From NCBI RefSeq assembly GCF_039539345.1, contig NZ_BAABCY010000034.1:1-64000 (forward strand): a DNA stretch of 64,000 bases, given 5' to 3'. The notes under the pieces were generated by a model, which was given only the letters and a program-made list of their open reading frames with translations, was not told the DNA's origin and did not search any database. A program made the translations under genes and the position numbers. Positions 27,905 through 36,105 of this stretch are shown here, in pieces (position 1 is the stretch's first letter; every line of letters starts with the position of its first letter). Source of the stretch: Snuella lapsa (GTDB lineage: Bacteria > Bacteroidota > Bacteroidia > Flavobacteriales > Flavobacteriaceae).

Positions 27905-27913
27905 GAAAAAGTA

Positions 27914-28675
27914 TTAGTCATTAAAATCTGGACACAAATTGAAATCCAACAAGCTATAACCAAAATCATTCAATTTTTTTTCATACTTTTTAACTAACCC
28001 GTTTTTATCGGCTACTGATATATAATTTGAATTCCACATATCCAAATACCTGATATTGTTATCGACAAATTGATTTTCATATTCAATCTCCGTCCCCAAA
28101 AAACTATCAATCAATTGCAATACTTTCCCTGGAGATTTTATCAATTCCTCATAACATATTGTTATGCTTTTTTTTAAGTGACTTTTATCGTGGAAATATA
28201 TCTTATGTGCACAAATCCAATGCTCTAAGAGATTCTCGATAGGTGCTCTTGTCCACTTTTGTGTTGCAAAAGACACAAATAGGGGATGCCTTATAATTGT
28301 AACGAAATATGTATTTGGGAACAAGCTTTGAAGGAATCTTGTTCTGATCATGTTTGGAGGTGATTTTTCCAACAAAATTTCTTTGGATAGATCCCAATAA
28401 CTTGACCATTCTTGAAAAATAGTTTTTTTATTTTTTTTATTAATCAAATGGCTTTTTTCAGTTAATATGGCAGTTTCATCAAAGGCGAATTTTCCTGGGC
28501 CTCCATGTTCGTGTGCTGGTTTGTATATTGTCTGCAAATGCTGCCCTTCGTTTTCTGGAACACTTGTGTTGTTAAAGGCACTTACATTTTTTGAACTTGA
28601 AATCATACTGCTTAGAATGGAAGTGCCACTTCTGTGCAAGCCACCTATAAATAGAATTTTGTGATAGTTACTCAT
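27914..28675 (-). CDS. sulfotransferase (Sulfotransfer_3 type)
   Basis: This 253-residue protein has the PAPS 5'-phosphosulfate loop GGLHRSGTSILSSM (residues 11-24) and the 3'-phosphate-binding motif TIIRHPLFVSFATQKW (near residue 126), followed by CYEELIKSPGKVLQLIDSFLG, a conserved late block. It should move a sulfuryl group from PAPS to a hydroxyl or amine acceptor. It starts eight bases inside the tail of the decayed sulfotransferase gene and is followed after nine bases by the LanC-like gene, so it is part of the peptide operon. The acceptor (Tyr of the precursor, or a glycan) is not determined. Confidence 0.85.
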   Translation of the reverse strand: MSNYHKILFIGGLHRSGTSILSSMISSSKNVSAFNNTSVPENEGQHLQTIYKPAHEHGGPGKFAFDETAILTEKSHLINKKNKKTIFQEWSSYWDLSKEILLEKSPPNMIRTRFLQSLFPNTYFVTIIRHPLFVSFATQKWTRAPIENLLEHWICAHKIYFHDKSHLKKSITICYEELIKSPGKVLQLIDSFLGTEIEYENQFVDNNIRYLDMWNSNYISVADKNGLVKKYEKKLNDFGYSLLDFNLCPDFND

Positions 28676-29107
28676 AATGTAATACTTGAATTTTTAGATT
28701 AAAATACTTCTTACTTAGAAAGTCCATTATTTCATAATCGTCCCTATACCAATTCATTAGATTTTAGCTAATTCGTTAGGTGTTTCGAAGTTTTTAAATA
28801 CAACCGTCTCCTCGTTTATCCAAGGTGCATAATATCTAGGGCGACCTAAACGCAGCCTAGAATAAAAAGCATTAATAAACCTCAGAATTGGACCCCTAAC
28901 ACAAAAGAATACTTTTTCTCCTTTAGGAACATCCATTAATCCTAAATTATGTTTATTTAATACTATTTGATGCTTTTTGGTGAAGCTATAAGGCTCTAGG
29001 GCATATTTTATAGCCGTACCTCCCGTTTTACCAATGTGTATAAAATGTATCTTTTTTATAGAGCTCATTGTTGATAGTCTTATTTTAACATCACAGTTAT
29101 CAAACAA
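28668..29107 (-). pseudogene. sulfotransferase with central deletion
   Basis: The open part (29107-28757, or from an ATG at 29068) has a clear PAPS loop, HIGKTGGTAIKYAL, and a 3'-phosphate motif, FCVRGPILRFINAFYSR, but ends at NELAKI after about 116 codons; relatives run to 200 or more. In another frame directly after it (28757-28668) is NWYRDDYEIMDFLSKKYF, which resembles the usual C-terminal end of such enzymes. The middle is missing. The gene therefore seems to have lost an internal segment together with its frame. It overlaps both neighbours by eight bases, as expected from an operon position that was once functional. A translated short form cannot be excluded. Confidence 0.72.
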
Positions 29108-29792
29108 AAAAAGGTTGCCCTGTTATTTTTATGCCATAGTCTTTTTCATAAAGCGCTTTTATCCTATTGACATGCTCTACTTTACTAATATTAAAGTTTA
29201 CATCTGTTTTATTGGAAGCTTCTTTAATAAAGGGGATCTTTTTTGATTCCAAATAGTCATATAAATCCTTTAGATGTATAACATCATCAATTTCTTGACA
29301 ATTGTAATATTCAACTTGCTTTCTTATATGCTCATCGATGTGAAGGGGATCTGATTTCCTTAGTTCAAATTCTACAAATTCCATAAATCTATCAAATGAG
29401 TCATCTTCGTAAAAGTTTAAAATAGAGAAATACCATCTATACTCTCTTTCTAGGACAAATAACTTATATGTTGATACTATTCTATCTATTGGGTCTCTCC
29501 AAACGGCAAACTTATGTATCTTTCTGTTTTGTTCGCTTTCCAGTTCCTTTAGTTGCTCAATTGTAAAAAGATAATCGGATTGCTCTGGATTACAACCAAT
29601 TATTCGATGGGCTTCCCATACATTTGGAATATCCGGGACCCAAAGATGTTCTTTGTTATAAATGGCTACTTTTTTTAAAAATGTGCACGCATTTTTACTT
29701 ATAACAATAAAGGCAAAATCAGTATTAGGTATCAAGCAATAATAGTTTCCAAAAAATGGAGATTCTATTTTTTCATCTTTTTTAAGTCTCAT
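29100..29792 (-). CDS. sulfotransferase (family 2 type)
   Basis: This 230-residue protein has the 5'-phosphosulfate-binding segment FIVISKNACTFLKK (residues 28-41) and the 3'-phosphate-binding segment FAVWRDPIDRIVSTYKLF (near 95-112) of the carbohydrate-type sulfotransferase group (Sulfotransfer_2). It has no signal peptide, so it would act in the cytoplasm before export, on the peptide or on a sugar. Its start overlaps the cysC stop (ATGA), which couples it to the supply of PAPS. Confidence 0.85.
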   Translation of the reverse strand: MRLKKDEKIESPFFGNYYCLIPNTDFAFIVISKNACTFLKKVAIYNKEHLWVPDIPNVWEAHRIIGCNPEQSDYLFTIEQLKELESEQNRKIHKFAVWRDPIDRIVSTYKLFVLEREYRWYFSILNFYEDDSFDRFMEFVEFELRKSDPLHIDEHIRKQVEYYNCQEIDDVIHLKDLYDYLESKKIPFIKEASNKTDVNFNISKVEHVNRIKALYEKDYGIKITGQPFFV

Positions 29793-30319
29793 ATTTCAAT
29801 TTTAATCGATAAAGATTCTAAAAGCTTATTAATAGAGGTATCTATTGAATCTTCTTCAGTATTAATTGTTAGAGAAGCTATTTTTGTGTTTTCGTAAGTG
29901 TCTGAAATACCTGTAAAGTTTTTTATTTCCCCTTTTCTAACCAAGGCATATAACCCTTTAGGATCTCTAGATTCACAAGTATCAATTGGGCATTTTACGT
30001 GCACCAATACAAGGTTCTCTTCTCCGATAACTTTCATTATTTTGAGTCTATCAGACTCATAAGGTGTGATAGCTGAGACAATGGGTACGGTACCAACTTG
30101 CAACATAAGTTTACAAACCTCGGCTATTCTCCTAACATTTTCAGATCGATCTTCTTTACAGAAACCTAATCCCTTATTGATGCCGTTTCTCAGTATATCT
30201 CCATCCAATAGAATAGTTTTTATGTTTGCTTTCTCATACGTTTGGGAAACTTGTTTGGCAAGCGTGGTTTTACCTGCTCCAGATAAACCAAATAACCATA
30301 TCGCTTTATTTTTTATCAT
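29789..30319 (-). CDS. cysC: adenylyl-sulfate (APS) kinase
   Basis: This 176-residue enzyme phosphorylates adenylyl sulfate to PAPS, the donor for sulfotransferases. Walker A is GLSGAGKTT (residues 11-19). The APS site is seen in LDGDILRNGINKGLGF and DRSENVRR, and the lid in DPKGLYALVRKGEIKNFTGISDTYE, split across residues 119-143. All family signatures are intact. It sits between the exporter genes and the sulfotransferases. No ATP sulfurylase (cysDN or sat) is in the window, so APS must come from elsewhere in the genome. Confidence 0.93.
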   Translation of the reverse strand: MIKNKAIWLFGLSGAGKTTLAKQVSQTYEKANIKTILLDGDILRNGINKGLGFCKEDRSENVRRIAEVCKLMLQVGTVPIVSAITPYESDRLKIMKVIGEENLVLVHVKCPIDTCESRDPKGLYALVRKGEIKNFTGISDTYENTKIASLTINTEEDSIDTSINKLLESLSIKIEI

Positions 30320-30326
30320 AATATGC

Positions 30327-31628
30327 TTAATTATAAGTTAATACTTCTTTAAACTTATAAAATAACCGTTCTGCAACGCTTAAATCTTCTGTAACAATTT
30401 CGGCATTGCCCAAGAGTTCCTGGGTAAAGACAAAGGTTTTATTGTATGAGGTTTTGGTGCCATTGGGTAATTCTATAAATACCGTATAATTACCTTCTTC
30501 GTTAGGTGAAATAGAAAAATTGGTCACCTTTCCGATTAGCATACCGTATTGCTGATAGGGATAATTGTCCAATTTTATAAAAACCTTTTGCCCAACACTA
30601 ACCTTGCCTGCGTTTTGGGCAGGTATAACTAATTTACCCACCAAATGAGATGTGTCTGTAGGTAAAATGGAAAACACGACACTGCCGCTACTTACAAATT
30701 GGTGCCTTCCCCAATAATCCTGAAAGCTCACAACACCGTTAATAGAAGATTTTAATACATAATTGTATTCCCAATCCCTGATGGCTTCTTTGAGCAAGTC
30801 AAAAGACTGGTTTAAATTTTTTAAAAATCGGGTATTGTCTTCCTGTTCATTTATTTTGGTTGTCTTCAACGTTCTACTCGCAGATGAAATGGCCTCTCGC
30901 ATTTGGGAAATGGAAATGGCCATGGTACTGATGCTTTTTTGTATTTGCAAAAATTCCAATTGTTTTTGTTCATAGGTCAGTTTTGAAATAATCCCTTTTT
31001 CAAATAAAAGTTTATTCCTGTCTAAATCCGTTTGTTTTAACAAAAACTCCTGCTCTAAAAACCGCTTTTGGTTAATTTGATCTTGAAGCCTGTTTTTTAT
31101 TTCATGCAATGCCACCTTATTGCCCCCTAACCGATTGGTGTAAGGATCAAGCTCTTTTAACAGAACATAATCTGTATAGCTCTTTTCAAAACTTAAATAG
31201 GCAGGGCTTATATCTCCTAAAATAAGGTTTGAAGTTTTCTCAAAAGGAAACTTTAAATCCTTTAGGCTATAGGGCAAAGTGTCCATAATTCCTTTTAAAT
31301 AGTAGACATCATCAAAACTGGCCGTATTCTTTATTATCGCCAATTTTTGACCAATTTTAACCGTGTCCCTGTTTTTAATAAAAATTTTATCCAACTGTCC
31401 CGAATATCTGGACACCACTTTTTCTGTAGGCTGTTTAGTTGTCACCAAAACCTTTGCCGTAACCACATCGGGGTACTTGATCATGAAGGACAATGCTAAA
31501 ATGATGACAGTAAACATAAAAATAAGGGTAATTCCCCAACGTACAATCCAAACCGGAGGGTTGGCAAGGATTTCCTGAACCTCTTCCGATCGTAATTCTA
31601 AATTATCTTCGAATCTATTTTCAGGCAT
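30327..31628 (-). CDS. HlyD family secretion periplasmic adaptor
   Basis: This 433-residue protein has a short cytoplasmic N terminus, one membrane helix (about residues 29-50), a biotinyl-lipoyl-like half-motif (KVVSRYSGQLDKIFIKNRDTVKIGQKLA), a long coiled-coil hairpin (about 150-265), the second half-motif (SSINGVVSFQDYWGRHQFVSSG) and a beta-barrel. It should connect the ABC exporter to an outer-membrane channel of the TolC type, which is not encoded here. It starts four bases after the exporter stop and is followed by cysC after seven bases. Confidence 0.92.
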   Translation of the reverse strand: MPENRFEDNLELRSEEVQEILANPPVWIVRWGITLIFMFTVIILALSFMIKYPDVVTAKVLVTTKQPTEKVVSRYSGQLDKIFIKNRDTVKIGQKLAIIKNTASFDDVYYLKGIMDTLPYSLKDLKFPFEKTSNLILGDISPAYLSFEKSYTDYVLLKELDPYTNRLGGNKVALHEIKNRLQDQINQKRFLEQEFLLKQTDLDRNKLLFEKGIISKLTYEQKQLEFLQIQKSISTMAISISQMREAISSASRTLKTTKINEQEDNTRFLKNLNQSFDLLKEAIRDWEYNYVLKSSINGVVSFQDYWGRHQFVSSGSVVFSILPTDTSHLVGKLVIPAQNAGKVSVGQKVFIKLDNYPYQQYGMLIGKVTNFSISPNEEGNYTVFIELPNGTKTSYNKTFVFTQELLGNAEIVTEDLSVAERLFYKFKEVLTYN

Positions 31629-31632
31629 TATT

Positions 31633-33831
31633 CTAACTATTTATTCGTTCCAATTCCAACTGATTCTTCACTAAATTGTAATAAATACCTTTCTGGTCTA
31701 TTAGTTCATGGTGCTTGCCAGATTCCACTACTTTTCCTTCATCAAGTACTACGATTTGATCGGCATGCTTTACGGTACTTAGGCGATGTGCTATTATGAC
31801 TACCGTTTTACGCTTAAAAAACTCATTTAGGTTTTCCATAATTGTACGTTCGTTTTTGGCATCTAACGCCGACGTTGCTTCATCAAAAAATAAAAGATCT
31901 GGATTTTTATATACAGCCCTAGCGATAAACAAGCGCTGCTTTTGTCCCGTACTCATTCCAGTACCTTCATTACCTATTTTAGTATTAAAACCTAAAGGCA
32001 AGGATTGAATGAATTCATAAATGTTGGCTACTTTTGTAGCTTGCACCAATCGTTTCTGGTCTATCGTATCTTCGCCTACGGCAATGTTATAAGCAATGGT
32101 ATCGTTAAACACATAACCTTCCTGCATAACCACGCCACAATTGGCCCGCCATACCTTGTGGGAAATTGTATTTAAGTAGTGCTCCCCATACATGATACTG
32201 CCTTTTTCGGGATTGTAGAATTTAAGAATAATTTTCATTAAAGTGGTCTTTCCACTGCCACTGGCACCTACAATGGCTGTTATTTTATTGGCTGGAATTT
32301 GCATGGTGATGCCCCTGATAACATTTTCGTCACTCCCTAAATATCGATAGTTAATATCGTTGATCTTTAAATCTTGATTGGGCTTAATAGCTGAGATTAA
32401 ATGTTTTTCTTTACTTTCCTCATCGTCTTTATCATGTACCTCTCCCAAGCGTTCCAAGCTTATCTTGGCATCTTGAACTGACTGTATAAAGCCTACCAAT
32501 TGACCAATGGGACCATTCAATTGGCCAATAATATATTGGATAGAAAGCAGCATCCCCAGGGTAATATTGCCTTCTATGACTAACAGTGCCGAAGTGAAGG
32601 TTATGAATATATTTTTTGCTTGGTTGATAAATGATGATCCAGCCCCTTGAGTTTGCTCTAGGGCTAAGCTTTGCATGGACACTTTAAACAGTCTAGCTTG
32701 GACATATTCCCATTTCCAACGCTTTTGTTTTTCGGCATTGTTCATCTTTATTTCTTGCATCCCGTTTATGAGTTCGATCACGGTACTTTGGTTTTGGCTT
32801 AATTGCGAAAACCGTTTATAATCAAGCTCCTTACGTCTCTTAAGAAAGAATAGGATCCAAATCACATAAATGATACTCCCAACGGCAAAAATGAAAAAGA
32901 TAGAGGTGCTGTAATAAATAAGTACGGCCCCAAATATGAATAGGTTGACCATAGAGAACAGAGTATTCAGTACTGATCCTGTTAACAGGCTTTCAATACG
33001 TTTATGGTCATTAATCCGCTGCATGATGTCCCCTGTCATGCGGGTATCAAAATAAGCAATAGGTAGGTTCATGAGCTTGATAAAAAAATCTGATACTAAA
33101 GATATATTGACACGAGTACTTAAGTGCAACAAGATCCAACTCCTAAATATACCCACACTAGTCTCCCCCAAAAACAACATCACCTGCGCAATAAGCACCA
33201 TATAGATGAAGTTAACGTCCCTGTTTTGTATCCCAACATCTACTATGCTTTGGGTAAGGAACGGAAAAATAAGTTGCAACAAGCTACCAACAATCAAACC
33301 AATAATAAGCTGTATAAGTAACTTCTTATATTTGAATAAGTACTGAAAGAGAAACCTAAACGATTTTTTATCGGTTTCATCCCAGTTAAGCTGATTAAAC
33401 TTTGGAGTTAATTCTAAAAGTAATGCAACCCCTTCTTTAGTATCCTCTGTGGCATTATTACCTATCCATCGAGGGATGAACTCATCCCTGCCATAAGTGA
33501 TTAGTCCATAGGAGGGATCAGAAATATAAACCATATCATTTTTAATTTTATAGACCACCACAAAATGTTTTTTGTTCCAATGGACAATAAGTGGTAGCGG
33601 AGCTTCTTTAAGTTTTCTATAATCTATTTTGACCCCAATACTTTTAAAGCCAATGGCCTCGGCCGCATCGCTTAACTTTAGCAGATTACTACCTGCCCTA
33701 GTGGTTTCAGACAAATCCCTAATATCTTCTAAGGAAATAAGTTTACCATAATGTTTGGCAATAATGCGTAGACAGGTAGGGCCACAGTCCTTACTATCTG
33801 GTTGCTTGTAAAATGGAAATGATTTTTTCAA
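31633..33831 (-). CDS. peptidase C39-containing ABC transporter (PCAT)
   Basis: This 732-residue protein has a C39 cysteine peptidase at the N terminus (about 1-145; catalytic Cys16 in DSKDCGPTCLR, His in KKHFVVVY, Asp in SDPSYG), six membrane helices (about 165-450) and an ATPase domain with Walker A GASGSGKTT, signature MSTGQKQRL (for LSGGQ) and Walker B LLFFDEATSALD. Such exporters cut GG leaders and move the mature peptide out. The substrate is most likely the 71-residue precursor encoded just upstream. A hairpin terminator between the two genes suggests that the precursor is made in excess. Confidence 0.95.
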   Translation of the reverse strand: MKKSFPFYKQPDSKDCGPTCLRIIAKHYGKLISLEDIRDLSETTRAGSNLLKLSDAAEAIGFKSIGVKIDYRKLKEAPLPLIVHWNKKHFVVVYKIKNDMVYISDPSYGLITYGRDEFIPRWIGNNATEDTKEGVALLLELTPKFNQLNWDETDKKSFRFLFQYLFKYKKLLIQLIIGLIVGSLLQLIFPFLTQSIVDVGIQNRDVNFIYMVLIAQVMLFLGETSVGIFRSWILLHLSTRVNISLVSDFFIKLMNLPIAYFDTRMTGDIMQRINDHKRIESLLTGSVLNTLFSMVNLFIFGAVLIYYSTSIFFIFAVGSIIYVIWILFFLKRRKELDYKRFSQLSQNQSTVIELINGMQEIKMNNAEKQKRWKWEYVQARLFKVSMQSLALEQTQGAGSSFINQAKNIFITFTSALLVIEGNITLGMLLSIQYIIGQLNGPIGQLVGFIQSVQDAKISLERLGEVHDKDDEESKEKHLISAIKPNQDLKINDINYRYLGSDENVIRGITMQIPANKITAIVGASGSGKTTLMKIILKFYNPEKGSIMYGEHYLNTISHKVWRANCGVVMQEGYVFNDTIAYNIAVGEDTIDQKRLVQATKVANIYEFIQSLPLGFNTKIGNEGTGMSTGQKQRLFIARAVYKNPDLLFFDEATSALDAKNERTIMENLNEFFKRKTVVIIAHRLSTVKHADQIVVLDEGKVVESGKHHELIDQKGIYYNLVKNQLELERINS

Positions 33832-33967
33832 AAAATGACAACTGTTAATAAAACTCCCGTTATATTATCAATATTTTTCGCGGAAAAAGTTCTTGATAAT
33901 TTGTTATTGGTTGAGCCTTTTTAAAAATACGAAGTATGCGCAGGGAAACTACTTAAAAGTAACCTGA

Positions 33968-33998
33968 AAAGAGGCTTTTCAATGACAAAAGCCTCTTT
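33968..33998 (-). terminator. Terminator or attenuator between precursor and exporter
   Basis: A perfect 12-bp stem (AAAGAGGCTTTT with AAAAGCCTCTTT, loop CAATGAC) is followed on the minus strand by TTTTC. It lies 20 bases after the precursor stop and 137 bases before the exporter start. Partial read-through would give high precursor and low exporter levels. Confidence 0.85.
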
Positions 33999-34018
33999 AA
34001 AGCATCACTTCTTGGAAG

Positions 34019-34234
34019 TTAATAGGCCCAACAAAACTTATTTGGCTGGCCTGGACCAGCATTTATTGGTGCGTGACAAAATGCATCAGGATCACAGTCA
34101 GCATCTGTTTCACAATATTGGACCTCTCCGGGAGTGCTGTAACCAATATAACCGCCTAAAATAGTTTTTAATTGGTTTGCCTTAAGCATGGATCCATCTT
34201 CTAATTTTAGATCTTTTAAACTTAATTTTTTCAT
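34019..34234 (-). CDS. GG-leader precursor peptide with four-cysteine core
   Basis: The peptide has 71 residues. Residues 1-28 form a double-glycine leader (MKKLSLKDLKLEDGSMLKA then NQLKTILGG), the type cut by C39 peptidases. The predicted core is 43 residues (29-71), starting YIGYSTPG. It has Cys at 41, 47, 53 and 68, Tyr at 29, 32, 40 and 71, and an acidic stretch right after Tyr40 (CETDADCDPD), which is the setting favoured for tyrosine sulfation. The four Cys suggest two disulfides, formed by the VKOR fusion protein. The spacing C-x5-C-x5-C-x14-C does not match a bacteriocin class that I recognise. The gene sits between the VKOR gene and the exporter. Confidence 0.85.
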   Translation of the reverse strand: MKKLSLKDLKLEDGSMLKANQLKTILGGYIGYSTPGEVQYCETDADCDPDAFCHAPINAGPGQPNKFCWAY

Positions 34235-34262
34235 TTTTTAAAGTTTTAAATAATTATTTTTG

Positions 34263-34381
34263 CCTTGAACAGTTAAAGACACTCAAGGTTTGTGTCTGCC
34301 CTTCGCGAAAGGATATTGTTCATGCCCAAAGTGACAGCTTTGGTTTTTTTTAGTGAAACTCAATTTTAAATAAGTTTCACT
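34263..34381 (-). promoter_or_regulatory. Structured region upstream of the precursor gene
   Basis: Between the VKOR stop and the precursor start are several inverted repeats. Two could form competing hairpins: CCTTGA/TCAAGG (34263-34268, 34283-34288) and AGACAC/GTGTCT (34277-34282, 34292-34297). Others are CCCTTCGCGAAAGG (34299-34312, near-palindrome), CCAAAG/CTTTGG followed on the plus strand by eight T (34326-34350), and a 9-bp repeat AGTGAAACT/AGTTTCACT (34352-34381). No consensus promoter is visible. It may be a long leader with RNA-level control. Confidence 0.4.
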
Positions 34382-34479
34382 TAATATTTTACTGTCAATA
34401 ATAATCTTTAAAATTCTAACTTCATCTTCAAAAGATTACCACGTCACTTTGCTCCTCGTAATGACATATTTATTTTTTA

Positions 34480-36105
34480 CTATAATACCTCTCTTAAATC
34501 CTCTACACTATACTCCTTTGGCAGTTCATGCCCATTAATAAATATGGTCGGGGTATGGGTTATGTGTTCAGCATCACACCAAGCCCGCATGGACTCAATT
34601 TTTTTGCTTTGCTGTTTTAGTTCACCATTCATAGGGTACTTTTTTGCAAAAACCTCATAATCTTTTTGATCAGCCAGATACCAGTCGTCTAAGGCTTGCT
34701 GGGTTTTGGGGCTATCTCCTTTTTCATCTATAGCCAGAAAATGGCTTACAGGTTTCCTCATTCTGTCTTCTCCCGACCTGGCTGTAAACAAAATCTGTAA
34801 ATTTATCTTACCTGCATTTACCAAATCCTCTAGTGCCGGATGCGCCTTAGCACAAGGACCGCAGTAGGGATTGCATACTTTTATTACATGGTATTTTGCT
34901 TCGGCATTCGTTAAGGAAATGCCTAAACCTTCTGTAGATGTTTTAATTTTTCTGGACTTTACCAATAAGCCTTCCAATACATCAGGGTTGTGCTTTATTT
35001 TTTTTAGACCTCGTTTATGGACATTCACTTCCTTTTCTTGTTCCAAAAGAGGCCTTAATAGTTTCCATCCTAACATAGGAATTAATAAAAGTGCTAGTAA
35101 TAAAGGAATTGTTTCATATCCTATTGTGTTTTTATAAAAGTCACTAAAAAATGAAACACCTATTTCGGCTAGCAGAACAGCCTGAATGATGATACAGAAC
35201 TTACACCATTGCTTTATAACAACCGCTTGACAATAGATTGAAATAGGAATAATGGGCAAACTAATAAAGCTTAGCCACCCTAAAATGGACAAGACATTCA
35301 ATGAAAAACCACTAATCATAAGGCAGGCAAGCGATCCAAAAAAGTATGAAAACACCAAAAGGCTTAAGCTTAATGTACCATTTAACAATTTAGCCTGCTT
35401 GGAATTTAAAACGGCATTGCAGTTGATTTTACTTCCAGCTCCCCCTGTACAGAAATTTTGTAGTGTTGGATTGTATTGGTCTACTTCAAACCACAACAGA
35501 AATACACCAACGATTAATCCAATAATTTTTAAGAGAATACAGGCGATTGTATAAAATAAATGTAGAGGTACATTATTGAAAACTTCAGAGGCAGTAAAAT
35601 TAAAAATGCCCCATACCAAGATTAATAGTATAATACTGCTCATTAAAACATTTTGTAAATCCCTAGTAAACAGTTTTTTTTCTATGTCTTTCTCTTTTGA
35701 GTTTTCGTTTGTTTCAACCAACAAACAAACCCCAGTCCATTGTTTTGAAAAATCTTTTAGGTCTATATCAATACGCTTATCCCCATGTCCATAATAAGAA
35801 ACATTTTTATTGGAAATATTTTGCAGGACAAAAAACATGTGCTGGTTATTTTCTTCAACCTGAACCACACAAGGCATGGGCATATCCTTAAGCTTGTCAA
35901 GATCAATTTTCACAGCTAAGGTGTCAATTCGGTATTTTTTCAAAGTATCGAAAATCGACAATAAACTTGGGTGATCTGGATGGGACAAAACACAGTCCTT
36001 TAAATACTTTTTAGTATATTCAATATTAAGCGAAGTAAGAAATCTCTCAGTAGTGTTTACACAATTGTCTAACATAATAAAGCTAGGTTTAGATATGTTT
36101 AACAA
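34480..36105 (-). CDS. C39-like / VKOR / thioredoxin fusion protein
   Basis: This 541-residue protein has three parts. Residues 1-130 resemble a C39 peptidase (DNCVNTTERFL, HPDHPSLLSIFDTL, NNQHMFFVL), perhaps binding rather than cutting the leader. Residues about 150-350 are a membrane VKOR domain with Cys pairs in NFCTGGAGSKINCNAV and in QWCKFC (CxxC). Residues about 385-541 are a thioredoxin-like domain with the active site YCGPC and a cis-Pro in THTPTIFING. VKOR fusions reoxidise a thiol oxidase using quinone and so drive disulfide formation in the periplasm. Here the likely client is the four-Cys peptide. It heads the minus-strand cluster. TATATTTG at 36167-36160 (minus) is a candidate -7 element. 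Confidence 0.88.
   Translation of the reverse strand: MLNISKPSFIMLDNCVNTTERFLTSLNIEYTKKYLKDCVLSHPDHPSLLSIFDTLKKYRIDTLAVKIDLDKLKDMPMPCVVQVEENNQHMFFVLQNISNKNVSYYGHGDKRIDIDLKDFSKQWTGVCLLVETNENSKEKDIEKKLFTRDLQNVLMSSIILLILVWGIFNFTASEVFNNVPLHLFYTIACILLKIIGLIVGVFLLWFEVDQYNPTLQNFCTGGAGSKINCNAVLNSKQAKLLNGTLSLSLLVFSYFFGSLACLMISGFSLNVLSILGWLSFISLPIIPISIYCQAVVIKQWCKFCIIIQAVLLAEIGVSFFSDFYKNTIGYETIPLLLALLLIPMLGWKLLRPLLEQEKEVNVHKRGLKKIKHNPDVLEGLLVKSRKIKTSTEGLGISLTNAEAKYHVIKVCNPYCGPCAKAHPALEDLVNAGKINLQILFTARSGEDRMRKPVSHFLAIDEKGDSPKTQQALDDWYLADQKDYEVFAKKYPMNGELKQQSKKIESMRAWCDAEHITHTPTIFINGHELPKEYSVEDLREVL

Noticed and set aside
33982..34164. A 60-codon plus-strand frame opposite the precursor gene
   Set aside because: It mirrors the precursor gene and its terminator; codon pattern is that of the minus strand.
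34273..34323. A 16-codon reading frame on the minus strand upstream of the precursor (MNNILSRRADTNLECL)
   Set aside because: No GG leader, no similarity and no start context; expected by chance in a 245-base gap.
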